A DNA stretch of 64,000 nucleotides from Ardenticatenaceae bacterium (GTDB lineage Bacteria > Chloroflexota > Anaerolineae > Promineifilales > Promineifilaceae): positions 124,001 to 188,000 of the forward strand of contig JACKBX010000002.1 of assembly GCA_020634375.1 (NCBI GenBank), given 5' to 3'. Positions 33,570 to 42,134 of the stretch are shown piece by piece. A program made the position numbers and the translations under genes. Under the pieces are notes generated by a model. That model made no database searches. It was not told where the DNA came from and saw only the letters and a program-made list of their open reading frames with translations. Positions within the stretch are counted from its first letter, which is position 1. Every line of letters starts with the position of its first letter.

Positions 33570-36235
33570 CCGTTCTCTGTGATGGGAAGCCAGACCGTGA
33601 AGGTTGCTCCTTCATTGGGTTGACTTTGCACGCTGATGTCACCGTTGTACCGCGTCACAATTTCTTTGCAAATTGCCAACCCTAATCCTGTACCCGGCAC
33701 ATTCCTTTCTTTTGTCAGCTCTCCCCGGTAAAAACGGTCAAACAAATAAGGCAAATCTTCTTCAGCAATGCCTGGCCCATTATCGGAAATAATGATTTTA
33801 AGAGCGGGTCTGTCGTTGAGAACGGCCGTTTCTACCATAATCACCACTTCACCCCCCTCAGGCGTATAGGCTAGCGCATTGCCAATCAGGTTGGTTATCA
33901 ATTGCCCAAAATGGTTGGCTGTCATGATTACATCGGGCAGGGTGGCGGGGACGGCCGTTCTAAAAGCAATCTTCTTCAACTCTGCTTTCTGGCGAAACGT
34001 ATCAAACAACACCGGGAAAACAACTTGCGGCTTAATCCGCGCCATCTTGTCTAGCGGCAGTTCCGCTTCCAATCGTGATAAGTCGAGCAAATCTTGAATC
34101 AAATTCGTCAACCGATCAACCTCTTGATCCAAAACTTCGTAATATCGGGCACGCCGCTCCTCTTTTCCCCGCATCAACAAAGTCAAATACATCTTGATAT
34201 TCGTTAACGGTGTTCGCAGTTCATGCGACACATTTGAAACAAATTTCGACTTCAGCCGATCCAATTCCTTCAGACGGCTAATATCTGCCTGCACACTTAC
34301 AAACCCAGTAATCTTTCCATCAGGGGTAATAATCGGTGCAATGGTCACCGCAAGGTCATAAAAAGAACCATCTTTCCGTCTATTCACCAATTCCCCAGAC
34401 CACGATTTGCCAGTCAGAATGGTTTCCCACATTTTTTCATAGAATGACGGTGACGCCTGCCCGCTTTGCAAAATACGCGGATTCTTATGCAAAAGTTCAT
34501 TCCGCGAATAACCGCTTTGCCACTCCATAGCCGGATTCACATACAAAATCCGCGCCTCTGTATCTGTAACGATAATGCTCTCCCCAACACTTTCGAGGAT
34601 TGCCAACGTGCGGTCTCGTTCTGCCTGCAACTCTGACGTACGCTCCGATACCTGCTTCACCAAAACCGCTGCCTGACTGTGCAATCGTTCATACAAATGC
34701 GCACGCTCGATAGCAACGGCCGCTTGATTTGCAAAAGCAGCCACCGTAGCGCCCATTTCGTAGTTATAAGCGCCTACTGTGTAGCTATCCACATTCAGCA
34801 CACCGATCAATCGTCCCTTCACCAACAATGCCGCCCCAATCCAGGAACGAATAGGCTCTGAGCCCGGTAACACTTCCCAACGATCATCTTGATAGGTATC
34901 AGGAATCACTTCCCAATAGGGTGGCTCAGGCATCTTGGACAAAGAATGAATGGATAATGTACGCACAATCTCGCGTGCCTTCTCCACATCTTCAAATCCT
35001 CGCCCAGCAGCCAGTTCCATGAATTCACCATCTGGTGATAGAAGCTGAAGTGTCGTGCTATCATAATCAATTACCTCAGCCAACAAATCAAAAAGCTGCT
35101 CATAAAGTGCATCTGCTTTTATATCGGTAGTTAGCAGCGCCCCCACACTTTGCAACACCGTTGCCAGGTGCAACTGCCGCTGCTTATCCTCATACAGCCA
35201 GGCATTTTCAATAGCGGTGGCAATGTGCTGGGCGAGCGCTTGCGCCATTTGCATATCTGCCTCTTGGAAGAAAGCAGTGTGCGTACTATCCAGCATTAAC
35301 GCCCCAATCATTTCATCGTGCATCACCAGAGGGACGCCTAAAAACGAGCGTACAGTCTCTGCGCCAGGAACCCATATCCAACCAGGTAATGTGCGCACAT
35401 CAGCAGAAATAACTGGCTGTAAATCACGCGACATCTGCCCTAATATCGGACTATCCTTCAATAAGCGCGTTGCTTCAAATGCTGTCATTTCTTCATCGGC
35501 AAAGCCAATTGCCGCCATAAACTCTTGTTTGCCTCTTCGCCCGGTCAGAAAAATGGAAGCTGAATCAAACACCATGACTCGGCGTAATTGCCCTAAACTT
35601 TGGCGCAAGATGTCTTTATGGAAGAGAGTAGTACTGATGATACGGGCAAATTCTCGCAGTACTTCGGCGCGTTCTCGCGCTAATTTTTCGCTTTCGTACA
35701 AATGTTGGGTTGTAAAAGCGGCTCCCAAAATATTCCCCAAGCTGCGCATGGCATCAATCTCATCGTGCGTCCATTGCCGTTCTGTGTCATGGTCATCGCA
35801 AACAACAACGCCCCACCAGCGCTCCCCTTGCCGAATCGGCGCGGCGATTAAGGAGAGTACACCACGCTCGTACAAGAATGATTGCGCTTCGGGAGAGAAA
35901 TGGCGGGTAAGGCCCTGCACAATCTCACCTTGGGGAAGGGCTTGTTCCCATGAAGTAAGGCCCATTTCCGTATAAAGCATTTTTTGAAACTCAGGGGAAT
36001 CAAACTCAATGCTTTCACGCCTAGCTGACCATTCGTATCGATGGCTGACGGCACGGCCGTTTCTTTCATCACTGTTCTGAAAAATATAGATGTGTGTGAC
36101 CCCCAACGCCCTGCCCAAGTCCCCAAGCCCGCGAGCCAAACCCTCTTCAAAGTCACCGGCAACGAAAAGCTGTTGGCTAATATTAACAATAGCTGTCAGA
36201 ATCGTATTGCGGCGTTGTAAATCTTGTTTTTCCAT
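33566..36235 (-). CDS. Cytosolic sensor histidine kinase with three GAF domains and PAS
   Basis: 889 residues and no membrane segment. Order: GAF1 (about 15-180), GAF2 (about 195-345), GAF3 (about 360-515), a short coiled coil, PAS (about 540-655), HisKA with H671 in VSHELRTPLTN, and an ATP domain ending in TGLGLAICKEIV and GATFTVWLP. All catalytic boxes are intact. GAF ligands cannot be told; a phytochrome cysteine was not identified. No response regulator is adjacent. Its end overlaps the glycosylase gene. Confidence 0.93.
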   Translation of the reverse strand: MEKQDLQRRNTILTAIVNISQQLFVAGDFEEGLARGLGDLGRALGVTHIYIFQNSDERNGRAVSHRYEWSARRESIEFDSPEFQKMLYTEMGLTSWEQALPQGEIVQGLTRHFSPEAQSFLYERGVLSLIAAPIRQGERWWGVVVCDDHDTERQWTHDEIDAMRSLGNILGAAFTTQHLYESEKLARERAEVLREFARIISTTLFHKDILRQSLGQLRRVMVFDSASIFLTGRRGKQEFMAAIGFADEEMTAFEATRLLKDSPILGQMSRDLQPVISADVRTLPGWIWVPGAETVRSFLGVPLVMHDEMIGALMLDSTHTAFFQEADMQMAQALAQHIATAIENAWLYEDKQRQLHLATVLQSVGALLTTDIKADALYEQLFDLLAEVIDYDSTTLQLLSPDGEFMELAAGRGFEDVEKAREIVRTLSIHSLSKMPEPPYWEVIPDTYQDDRWEVLPGSEPIRSWIGAALLVKGRLIGVLNVDSYTVGAYNYEMGATVAAFANQAAVAIERAHLYERLHSQAAVLVKQVSERTSELQAERDRTLAILESVGESIIVTDTEARILYVNPAMEWQSGYSRNELLHKNPRILQSGQASPSFYEKMWETILTGKSWSGELVNRRKDGSFYDLAVTIAPIITPDGKITGFVSVQADISRLKELDRLKSKFVSNVSHELRTPLTNIKMYLTLLMRGKEERRARYYEVLDQEVDRLTNLIQDLLDLSRLEAELPLDKMARIKPQVVFPVLFDTFRQKAELKKIAFRTAVPATLPDVIMTANHFGQLITNLIGNALAYTPEGGEVVIMVETAVLNDRPALKIIISDNGPGIAEEDLPYLFDRFYRGELTKERNVPGTGLGLAICKEIVTRYNGDISVQSQPNEGATFTVWLPITENG

Positions 36236-36399
36236 GGCTTATTCGACGGAGGTCATTAATTGCGAGGCGATAGTCCAGGTTCCCATTGCGTAAGCATATG
36301 CCATGATACCTAAAAAATCAACGAACAAAAATGCGAGATGCCAACTTCACATTTGCAAGCTAAAATCTATTCAAGTAAATGGGGTAGCCCAGGATACAT

Positions 36400-37179
36400 A
36401 TGATGTCTCAATTTACCGACAAAATCGTACTTGTTACTGGTTCTGGACGAGGTATAGGTCGTGAAATCGCCCTCCGTTTTGCGCAAGAAGGCGCTCACGT
36501 CATCATCAATTTCTTCCGCAACCGCCAACCCGCCGAAGAAACGGCCGTTGAAATCCGCAAACTTGGCCGCCAGGCGATCGTCGTCAAAGCCAACGTCGGT
36601 GATTTAGATCATTTGACCCACCTTTATCAAGAAATTGATGCTCACTTTGGGGGGCTTGACATTCTCATCCACAATGCCGCATCCGGCTACAACCGACCTG
36701 CTATGGAGCAAAAACTTCGCGGCTGGGAATGGACGATGAACATCAATGCCCGCTCGCTGCTCTTTGGCGCACAACACGCCCTGCCCCTGATGAAAAAACG
36801 GGGTGGCGGAGCCATTGTCGCCGTTTCCAGCATGGGGTCTACCCGTGTACTAGAAGAGTATTCTGTTGTCGGCACTTCCAAAGCAGCGTTGGAAGCGCTG
36901 GTACGCTACCTGGGCGTGGAACTAGCTCCCGAAAATGTTGTGGTCAATGCCGTTTCCCCCGGCATTGTACGCACAGACGCCTTGCAGCATTTTGACACTT
37001 TCCGCGAAGGGGGGAGCGACCTCCTTAATCAAGTTATCGAAAGCACTCCTATAGGGCGTCTTTGTACGCCTGCGGATGTGGCCGATGTGGTCTGTTTTTT
37101 GTGCAGCCCAGCGGCAAAAATGATTTGCGGGCAAACTATCATAGTTGATGGCGGGCACTCTCTGCTGATGAGACAATAA
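36400..37179 (+). CDS. fabL: FabL-type enoyl-ACP reductase (short-chain dehydrogenase)
   Basis: 259 residues, NADPH-type SDR. The cofactor site is TGSGRGIG, the NNAG-like motif is HNAASGYNRP, and the active site reads SSMGSTRVLEEYSVVGTSKAALE with Tyr and Lys six apart, the spacing of enoyl reductases rather than the four of common SDRs. WTMNINARSLLFGAQ, VNAVSPGIVRTDALQHF and GQTIIVDGGHSLL follow Bacillus FabL closely. It is next to proline dehydrogenase (30-base gap) and divergent from the GAF kinase. FabG-like activity is a less likely alternative. Confidence 0.85.
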   Translation: MMSQFTDKIVLVTGSGRGIGREIALRFAQEGAHVIINFFRNRQPAEETAVEIRKLGRQAIVVKANVGDLDHLTHLYQEIDAHFGGLDILIHNAASGYNRPAMEQKLRGWEWTMNINARSLLFGAQHALPLMKKRGGGAIVAVSSMGSTRVLEEYSVVGTSKAALEALVRYLGVELAPENVVVNAVSPGIVRTDALQHFDTFREGGSDLLNQVIESTPIGRLCTPADVADVVCFLCSPAAKMICGQTIIVDGGHSLLMRQ

Positions 37180-37209
37180 GTGCCCGCCTCTTTTCTCACG
37201 AGGAAAGCC

Positions 37210-38217
37210 ATGTCGAAAAAACGTATTCCCCTATTCCTGCTGTTTGTAACGGCCGTTGCCTGGACACTCACCCAATATGGCGCACGCTGGCTGCGGCTGC
37301 TGCTCATCTACCTCTCTCACGCAAACTGGGCCAGGCAATTAATCAGCAGCCTGCCCATCACACAACAAGTCGCCGGCCGTTTTGTCGCCGGTGAAACAAT
37401 GGACGATGCCATCGACGCTGCCCATGCCCTGACTGTAAAAGGAATGCACGTCACCATGGACTTGTTGGGCGAACACGTCTCCACAGCCGATGAAGCCATT
37501 GCTGCACGCGGCGAGATTGCTCGTCTGCTAGAACGCATTGCCGCCAGCGGATTGCCAGATACCAATGTTTCCGTCAAGCTCAGCCAATTGGGCTTGCATA
37601 TCAGCGAAGAACTGGTGCTGGAAAACATGCGGATTTTGCTCACCCTGGCACAAGAACTCAACAACAAAATCCGCATTGATATGGAAGAAAGCGAAGTCAC
37701 AGACGTCACGCTGCGGGTTTATCACACGCTGCGCCAGGAGTTTCCCAATGTGGGCATTGTCATCCAGGCATACTTGCGGCGCAGCGAAGCAGATATACAG
37801 CAGCTAATAGAAGAAGGTGCGTGGGTGCGCCTGTGCAAAGGGGCGTATGCAGAACCGCCAGAAGTGGCTTTTCCAGATAAAGAAGATACGGACACCAATT
37901 TTGTACGGCTCACAGAAATGATGTTAAGCGAACATGCACGCGAAAAAGGAGTGTATCTGGGCATCGCCACACATGATGACGACATGATCGAAGCGGCCCT
38001 GGCGTATGCACAATCGCAGGCGATTGACCCACGAGCATTTGAATTCCAAATGCTACATGGCATTCGCCGCGACTTGCAAGAATCGCTGGTAGCACGTGGC
38101 TATCAAGTACGCGTGTATGTCCCTTATGGCACAGCCTGGTATCCGTATTTCGTGCGCCGTCTGGCCGAACGGCCGGCGAATTTATGGTTTTTTGTCAGTA
38201 ATTTGCTGAGAAAGTAG
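37210..38217 (+). CDS. Proline dehydrogenase
   Basis: An FAD enzyme oxidising proline to pyrroline-5-carboxylate, 335 residues. The barrel strands carry SVKLSQLGLHI, RIDMEESEVTD, VIQAYLRRSEADI, VRLCKGAYAEP and YVPYGTAWYPYFVRRLAERP; the final Arg-containing stretch binds the substrate carboxylate. The start at 37210 follows an AGGAAAG site. The N-terminus is hydrophobic (about 6-30), suggesting membrane association so that electrons pass to quinone. The P5C dehydrogenase is not in the window. Confidence 0.95.
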   Translation: MSKKRIPLFLLFVTAVAWTLTQYGARWLRLLLIYLSHANWARQLISSLPITQQVAGRFVAGETMDDAIDAAHALTVKGMHVTMDLLGEHVSTADEAIAARGEIARLLERIAASGLPDTNVSVKLSQLGLHISEELVLENMRILLTLAQELNNKIRIDMEESEVTDVTLRVYHTLRQEFPNVGIVIQAYLRRSEADIQQLIEEGAWVRLCKGAYAEPPEVAFPDKEDTDTNFVRLTEMMLSEHAREKGVYLGIATHDDDMIEAALAYAQSQAIDPRAFEFQMLHGIRRDLQESLVARGYQVRVYVPYGTAWYPYFVRRLAERPANLWFFVSNLLRK

Positions 38218-38241
38218 AAGTAATAGTAGGGATTTTGCTTT

Positions 38242-38793
38242 ATGACTCACATTGAAGAATCAACGGTAATTTCTGGTGTATTTATGGCGCGGTTACGGCC
38301 GTTTGCCGATGAACGTGGCCGATTTATGGAAACCTTCCGCAAAGAATGGTTCCCGCAGCGTAGTTGGGACATTATGCAGGCAAACCGCTCCGATTCCCAG
38401 GCTGGCGTGCTGCGCGGTCTGCATTACCACCACCAACAAGTAGACTACTGGTATGCCTTGCGTGGGCAGATTCGTGCGGGATTGGTTGATTTACGGCCGT
38501 CCTCCCCCACCTATCTGGCAGCCCAAACCATTGAAATGGGCGAGCAAAATGAGATTGGTCTTTTCATTCCCATAGGTGTCGCACACGGCTTTGTTGCCCT
38601 CACAGATGCCACCCTGACCTACATTGTGGACAACTACTACAACGGAGCAGACGAATTTGGCGTCGCCTGGAACGATCCCGCTTTACAACTCGATTGGGGC
38701 ATCGACAATCCCATTCTTTCCCCCAGAGATGCGCAAAACCCACTTCTCAAAGACATCCCATCAGACCAACTTCCAAAGGTGTCAAGTATTTAG
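38242..38793 (+). CDS. rfbC: dTDP-4-dehydrorhamnose 3,5-epimerase-like protein
   Basis: 183 residues of the RmlC cupin family: RLRPFADERGRFMETFR, VLRGLHYH (catalytic His), YVLR-like WYALRGQIRAGLVDLR, and IPIGVAHGFVAL. It would act in dTDP-L-rhamnose synthesis for surface glycans, yet rmlA, B and D are absent nearby. Compared with typical RmlC the sequence is diverged around HHQQVDYWY, so a related sugar epimerase is possible. The stop codon lies inside a 24-bp perfect hairpin. Confidence 0.85.
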   Translation: MTHIEESTVISGVFMARLRPFADERGRFMETFRKEWFPQRSWDIMQANRSDSQAGVLRGLHYHHQQVDYWYALRGQIRAGLVDLRPSSPTYLAAQTIEMGEQNEIGLFIPIGVAHGFVALTDATLTYIVDNYYNGADEFGVAWNDPALQLDWGIDNPILSPRDAQNPLLKDIPSDQLPKVSSI

Positions 38794-38828
38794 GTGTCAA
38801 GTATTTGACACCTAAATACTTGACACCT
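38777..38828. repeat. Perfect 24-bp inverted repeat over the rfbC stop codon
   Basis: Arms 38777-38800 and 38805-38828 are exact complements with a 4-base loop. Each arm is itself two copies of a GGTGTCAA word around GTATTTA. It separates the convergent rfbC and nadD genes and may end transcripts from both sides. Confidence 0.85.
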
Positions 38829-38830
38829 CT

Positions 38831-39442
38831 TCACCCATGAGTGTAGAGGGTATGCTGCTGTATGTAGCAGGCAACGGCCGTTCCCACGAATCGCTCCACA
38901 GAGTGCCCAGCCCGTATCCACTGCCGCAGTACAGTAGAGGAAAGGGAAAGGGTTGGGCCACTTAACCAATCTACAGCGGCGTTGATACCAGGAACGGCCG
39001 TTTCCAACTCCTCCCAATCAATCTCCACCCCTGGCCGAGGCAGCACGCCCAGCCGACATTGCGTAATAATCGCCTGCGGCTCATGCCAGGTAGGTAAATC
39101 CCGCAACGAGTCTGCGCCAATCAACCACCAAAAAGCAGCATCAGGCTGCATTGCTTTCAGCAAAGGCAGCAGCGTCACCGTCGTATGTGGCGGCGGGCGA
39201 TGGGCATCCAACAAATTGATTGCAAACAACGTATCTTGTAAGGTCAATTCCAGCATGTGCAGGCGATGGGAAGCATGTGTAACGGAACGGCCGTGCTTAT
39301 GCGGCGGCTCCCCCACCGGCAAAAACACCACCTCCGTTAATCCAAGCTGTTCCTGCGCCGTCTCCGCCAACCACAAATGACCGAGATGTGGCGGGTCAAA
39401 CGTCCCCCCCAACAAACCAACGCGTCGTGCTATTCCCCCCAT
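38831..39442 (-). CDS. nadD: Nicotinate-nucleotide adenylyltransferase
   Basis: The NAD synthesis step joining nicotinate mononucleotide and ATP; 203 residues. GGTFDPPHLGHLWLAE holds the nucleotidyltransferase HxGH-type signature, VFLPVGEPPHK and WWLIGADSL follow, and SLSSTVLRQWIRAG is the ISSTxIR motif. The ATG lies inside the end of obg (13-base overlap), so the two are coupled, an arrangement common in bacteria. Confidence 0.96.
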   Translation of the reverse strand: MGGIARRVGLLGGTFDPPHLGHLWLAETAQEQLGLTEVVFLPVGEPPHKHGRSVTHASHRLHMLELTLQDTLFAINLLDAHRPPPHTTVTLLPLLKAMQPDAAFWWLIGADSLRDLPTWHEPQAIITQCRLGVLPRPGVEIDWEELETAVPGINAAVDWLSGPTLSLSSTVLRQWIRAGHSVERFVGTAVACYIQQHTLYTHG

Positions 39443-40692
39443 TCCAATACTTCACCACCAATGTAAACTGTATCGCCCACAGAAACACCCGCCTCCTCCA
39501 GAGCTTCCGTAATCCCCATCTTCTCCAGAATCTGTTGAAAGCGAAGTAACGTAGCATCAAATTCAAAATAAGTCATGGCAGCAATACGCTCAATACGCTT
39601 GCCGCGCACACGCCAGCCGTCCTCTTCCCGCTCAACAGTAAATCCTTCATCCTCCGTATCCACCGTGATGACAATCAGGTCTTCTTCTGGTGATTCCGGT
39701 TCCGGCGCTTCATCAAGCATCTTCTTCACTCGGAACAACATGTCCCGCACCCCTGCACCCGTCACCGCCGAAATCGCACAAAATGGAAAACCAGCCTTCC
39801 CAATCTCCTCTGCCAAAAGCGGTTCCCAGGCAACGGCATCTGGCAAATCCAGCTTATTCATCACCACAAGCTGCGGTTTCTTCTCCATTGCCACATCATA
39901 CATCGCCAATTCCTGGTTAATCATTGCCCAATCTTCAAGCGGCTCCAGCGCAGAACCATCTAGCAAATGAATCAGTACCCGTGTGCGCTCCACATGGCGC
40001 AAAAAGTCATGCCCCAACCCTATGCCCTCCGACGCGCCCTCAATCAAGCCAGGAATATCCGCAAAAACCATTGTCTGGAACTCGTCCAATTCCACCACAC
40101 CCAGATTGGGTTGCAGCGTCGTAAAAGGATAATTAGCTATCTTTGGTTGCGCCGCACTGACCACCGAAAGCAATGTTGATTTTCCGGCATTAGGCTTACC
40201 CACAATGCCCACATCGGCAATCAACTTCAATTCCAGTTCCAGCCAAAACTCTTCGCCTGGTTCGCCTCGTTCAGCGATACGCGGGGCCTGGTTCACACTA
40301 CTGGCAAAGCGAGCATTACCACGTCCACCGCGCCCACCCGTTAATATCACCACTTCTTGGCCATCACGGGTTAGGTCTGCCAGAAGTTCGCCGCTGTCCG
40401 CGTTGCGCACCAGCGTCCCCGGCGGCACTTCCAACACCAGAGAATCGCCATTCGCCCCCGTTTTATTGGCTGTACCACCATGCTTCCCATTGCCTGCCCG
40501 AAAATGCACCTTGCGATGGAAGTAAATCAGGCTGTTTAAACTAGGGTTGACAGTCAGAACAATATCGCCCCCTTTACCGCCATCACCGCCGCTGGGGCCG
40601 CCAAGAGGCACAAACTTCTCCCGGCGAAAGCCTATCATGCCATCGCCACCATCCCCGCTCTTCACGTAAATCTTTGCTCTGTCATAAAACAT
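39430..40692 (-). CDS. obg: Obg/CgtA GTPase
   Basis: A 50S assembly and stress GTPase of 420 residues in the usual three parts: the Gly-rich Obg fold (GGPSGGDGGKGGDIVL), the G domain (G1 GKPNAGKSTLL, G3 DIPGLIEGASEGIGLGHDFLRH, G4 NKLD) and the C-terminal OCT domain (about 340-420, VEREEDGWRVRGKRIER). It lies between yceD and nadD on the same strand. The octamer ACGGCCGT, frequent elsewhere, is absent here. Confidence 0.98.
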   Translation of the reverse strand: MFYDRAKIYVKSGDGGDGMIGFRREKFVPLGGPSGGDGGKGGDIVLTVNPSLNSLIYFHRKVHFRAGNGKHGGTANKTGANGDSLVLEVPPGTLVRNADSGELLADLTRDGQEVVILTGGRGGRGNARFASSVNQAPRIAERGEPGEEFWLELELKLIADVGIVGKPNAGKSTLLSVVSAAQPKIANYPFTTLQPNLGVVELDEFQTMVFADIPGLIEGASEGIGLGHDFLRHVERTRVLIHLLDGSALEPLEDWAMINQELAMYDVAMEKKPQLVVMNKLDLPDAVAWEPLLAEEIGKAGFPFCAISAVTGAGVRDMLFRVKKMLDEAPEPESPEEDLIVITVDTEDEGFTVEREEDGWRVRGKRIERIAAMTYFEFDATLLRFQQILEKMGITEALEEAGVSVGDTVYIGGEVLEWGE

Positions 40693-40698
40693 AGTTGG

Positions 40699-41214
40699 TT
40701 ACTGGTCTAATAGCTCACCTAAAATAGAAAATCTTGGATCAATGTCGTCATCTTCGCAGCCGCAGTCACCTTCATTCAAGTTGGCCCCACATTCCTGACA
40801 AAGTCCCTGGCAGTCTGGTTTGCAAATGGGCTGCATGGGTATTTCTAACAAACTGAGTTCTCGTACCAAGGGGGCCAAGTCAATAAAGCCATTTTCACCT
40901 ACCACAAACTCCCCTTTAGGAGCAGTAACAGGTGGATAGTAAAACAGGTCATCTATCTGCAAGGTGATAGGCAAAGAGAAGGTAGTGAGGCAGCGCACGC
41001 ATTGCGCATCGATTGCTGTCTGTAATGACCCTTCAACATAGATACCCTCTGATGTACGCGATGCCTTGATGCTGCCCCGTAAGGGCGCTAAGTCAAGGTC
41101 ATCTGCCACACGGATTGAAGGATAATCCAATTCAATAACCCGACTCTCGCCAAAATTGGCCTCTAACAAAAAGCCAAAATTAAAACGCAGTCGAGAAAGA
41201 AGTTTTTGACTCAT
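40699..41214 (-). CDS. YceD/DUF177-family protein
   Basis: 171 residues. The pattern AQCVRCLTTFSLPI, then PICKPDCQGLCQECGANLN, gives the paired Cys motifs of DUF177, a family tied to 23S rRNA accumulation. It ends 6 bases before obg. In most genomes the next gene is rpmF (ribosomal protein L32); here obg takes that place and no L32 frame is seen. Confidence 0.9.
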   Translation of the reverse strand: MSQKLLSRLRFNFGFLLEANFGESRVIELDYPSIRVADDLDLAPLRGSIKASRTSEGIYVEGSLQTAIDAQCVRCLTTFSLPITLQIDDLFYYPPVTAPKGEFVVGENGFIDLAPLVRELSLLEIPMQPICKPDCQGLCQECGANLNEGDCGCEDDDIDPRFSILGELLDQ

Positions 41215-41283
41215 CGAACAATTTACCTTTCTCAGTTAAAATATTGAACGATTGAGTATAGCATAGGCATGTTAAAACAGGAA

Positions 41284-41363
41284 GCTAGAGTAGAGTATAG
41301 AGATAGAGGGAAGAGATAGACTAGGGCATAACCCCTCTAGCTCTACTATCTCCATACTCTAGC
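41284..41363. repeat. TAGAGTA / TACTCTA facing array upstream of rdgB
   Basis: AGCTAGAGTAGAGTATAGAG words face CTCTACTATCTCCATACTC words in the divergent gap between yceD and rdgB, just ahead of the rdgB ribosome site. Confidence 0.65.
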
Positions 41364-41377
41364 CATTCGAGGAATTG

Positions 41378-42010
41378 ATGGATAACAAGAAATTGTTGGT
41401 AGCAACACATAACAAGGGAAAGGTAACAGAGTTTGCGAACATGTTGGCGGATATGAAGCTGGCGTGGTTGAGTTTGGATGATGCACAGATCGTAGAAGAT
41501 GTGGCCGAGACGGGCACATCTTTTTGGGAGAATGCACTGCTAAAGGCGCAAACATATGCAGCGCAAACGAGACTGCTGACGTTGGCGGATGATTCGGGGT
41601 TGGAGGTAGATGCATTGGGCGGTGAGCCAGGAGTGTATACGGCACGATATGGCGGCGCAGGATTAGACCATGTCGGCCGGTATCGGCTTCTTTTGCAGAA
41701 TCTTGCTGATGTACCCTGGGAAAAACGCACGGCGCGTTTTCGCTGTGCGATTGCGATTGTGGGAGCAAATGGTGAGTTATTAGGCAGGTCTGAGGGTGTG
41801 TGTGAGGGGCTAATTGCGCTGGAACCGGCTGGCAATGGCGGGTTCGGGTATGATCCGGTATTTTATTTGCCAGATTTTGGGCAGACGATGGCGCAGGTGG
41901 GCACGGCCGTTAAACAACAAATCAGTCATCGTGGCCGAGCTATGCAGGCCATTGAAGGGCGATTACGGGAGCTGCTTGCCAACAATGACATCTATCACCC
42001 CCGCCAATGA
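41378..42010 (+). CDS. rdgB: Non-canonical purine NTP pyrophosphatase (RdgB/HAM1)
   Basis: Removes dITP/XTP from the nucleotide pool; 210 residues. LVATHNKGKVTEF is the N-terminal signature, LADDSGLEVDALGGEPGVYTARYGG carries the metal and base-binding core, and GNGGFGYDPVFYLP closes the site. The ATG at 41378 with GAGG 5 bases upstream is chosen over a TTG three bases earlier. The gene is divergent from yceD. Confidence 0.96.
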   Translation: MDNKKLLVATHNKGKVTEFANMLADMKLAWLSLDDAQIVEDVAETGTSFWENALLKAQTYAAQTRLLTLADDSGLEVDALGGEPGVYTARYGGAGLDHVGRYRLLLQNLADVPWEKRTARFRCAIAIVGANGELLGRSEGVCEGLIALEPAGNGGFGYDPVFYLPDFGQTMAQVGTAVKQQISHRGRAMQAIEGRLRELLANNDIYHPRQ

Positions 42011-42082
42011 CCTTTTACACTTGAAAGAGCAGACCAAGATCGCATAGAGTTCATGTGTAAACAATTCGCTTAGAAACCATTA

Positions 42083-42113
42083 GGTTTGACCAATCTTTGA
42101 GATTGGTCAAACC
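42083..42113. repeat. Perfect 14-bp hairpin, copy 1 (TTTGACCAATCT type)
   Basis: GGTTTGACCAATCT and AGATTGGTCAAACC flank three bases. It lies 73 bases past rdgB and 22 before the next ATG. A second copy is at 46794-46824. Confidence 0.75.
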
Positions 42114-42134
42114 CTGAAAGGTGGGAGTCATTCG

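Noticed and set aside
36236..36399. tRNA-like GG(T/A)TAGCCCAGG near 36383
   Set aside because: The resemblance is limited to a few bases beside the fabL start; the other arms are absent.
38242..38793. A complete dTDP-rhamnose operon
   Set aside because: Only the epimerase-like gene is present; the neighbours are unrelated.
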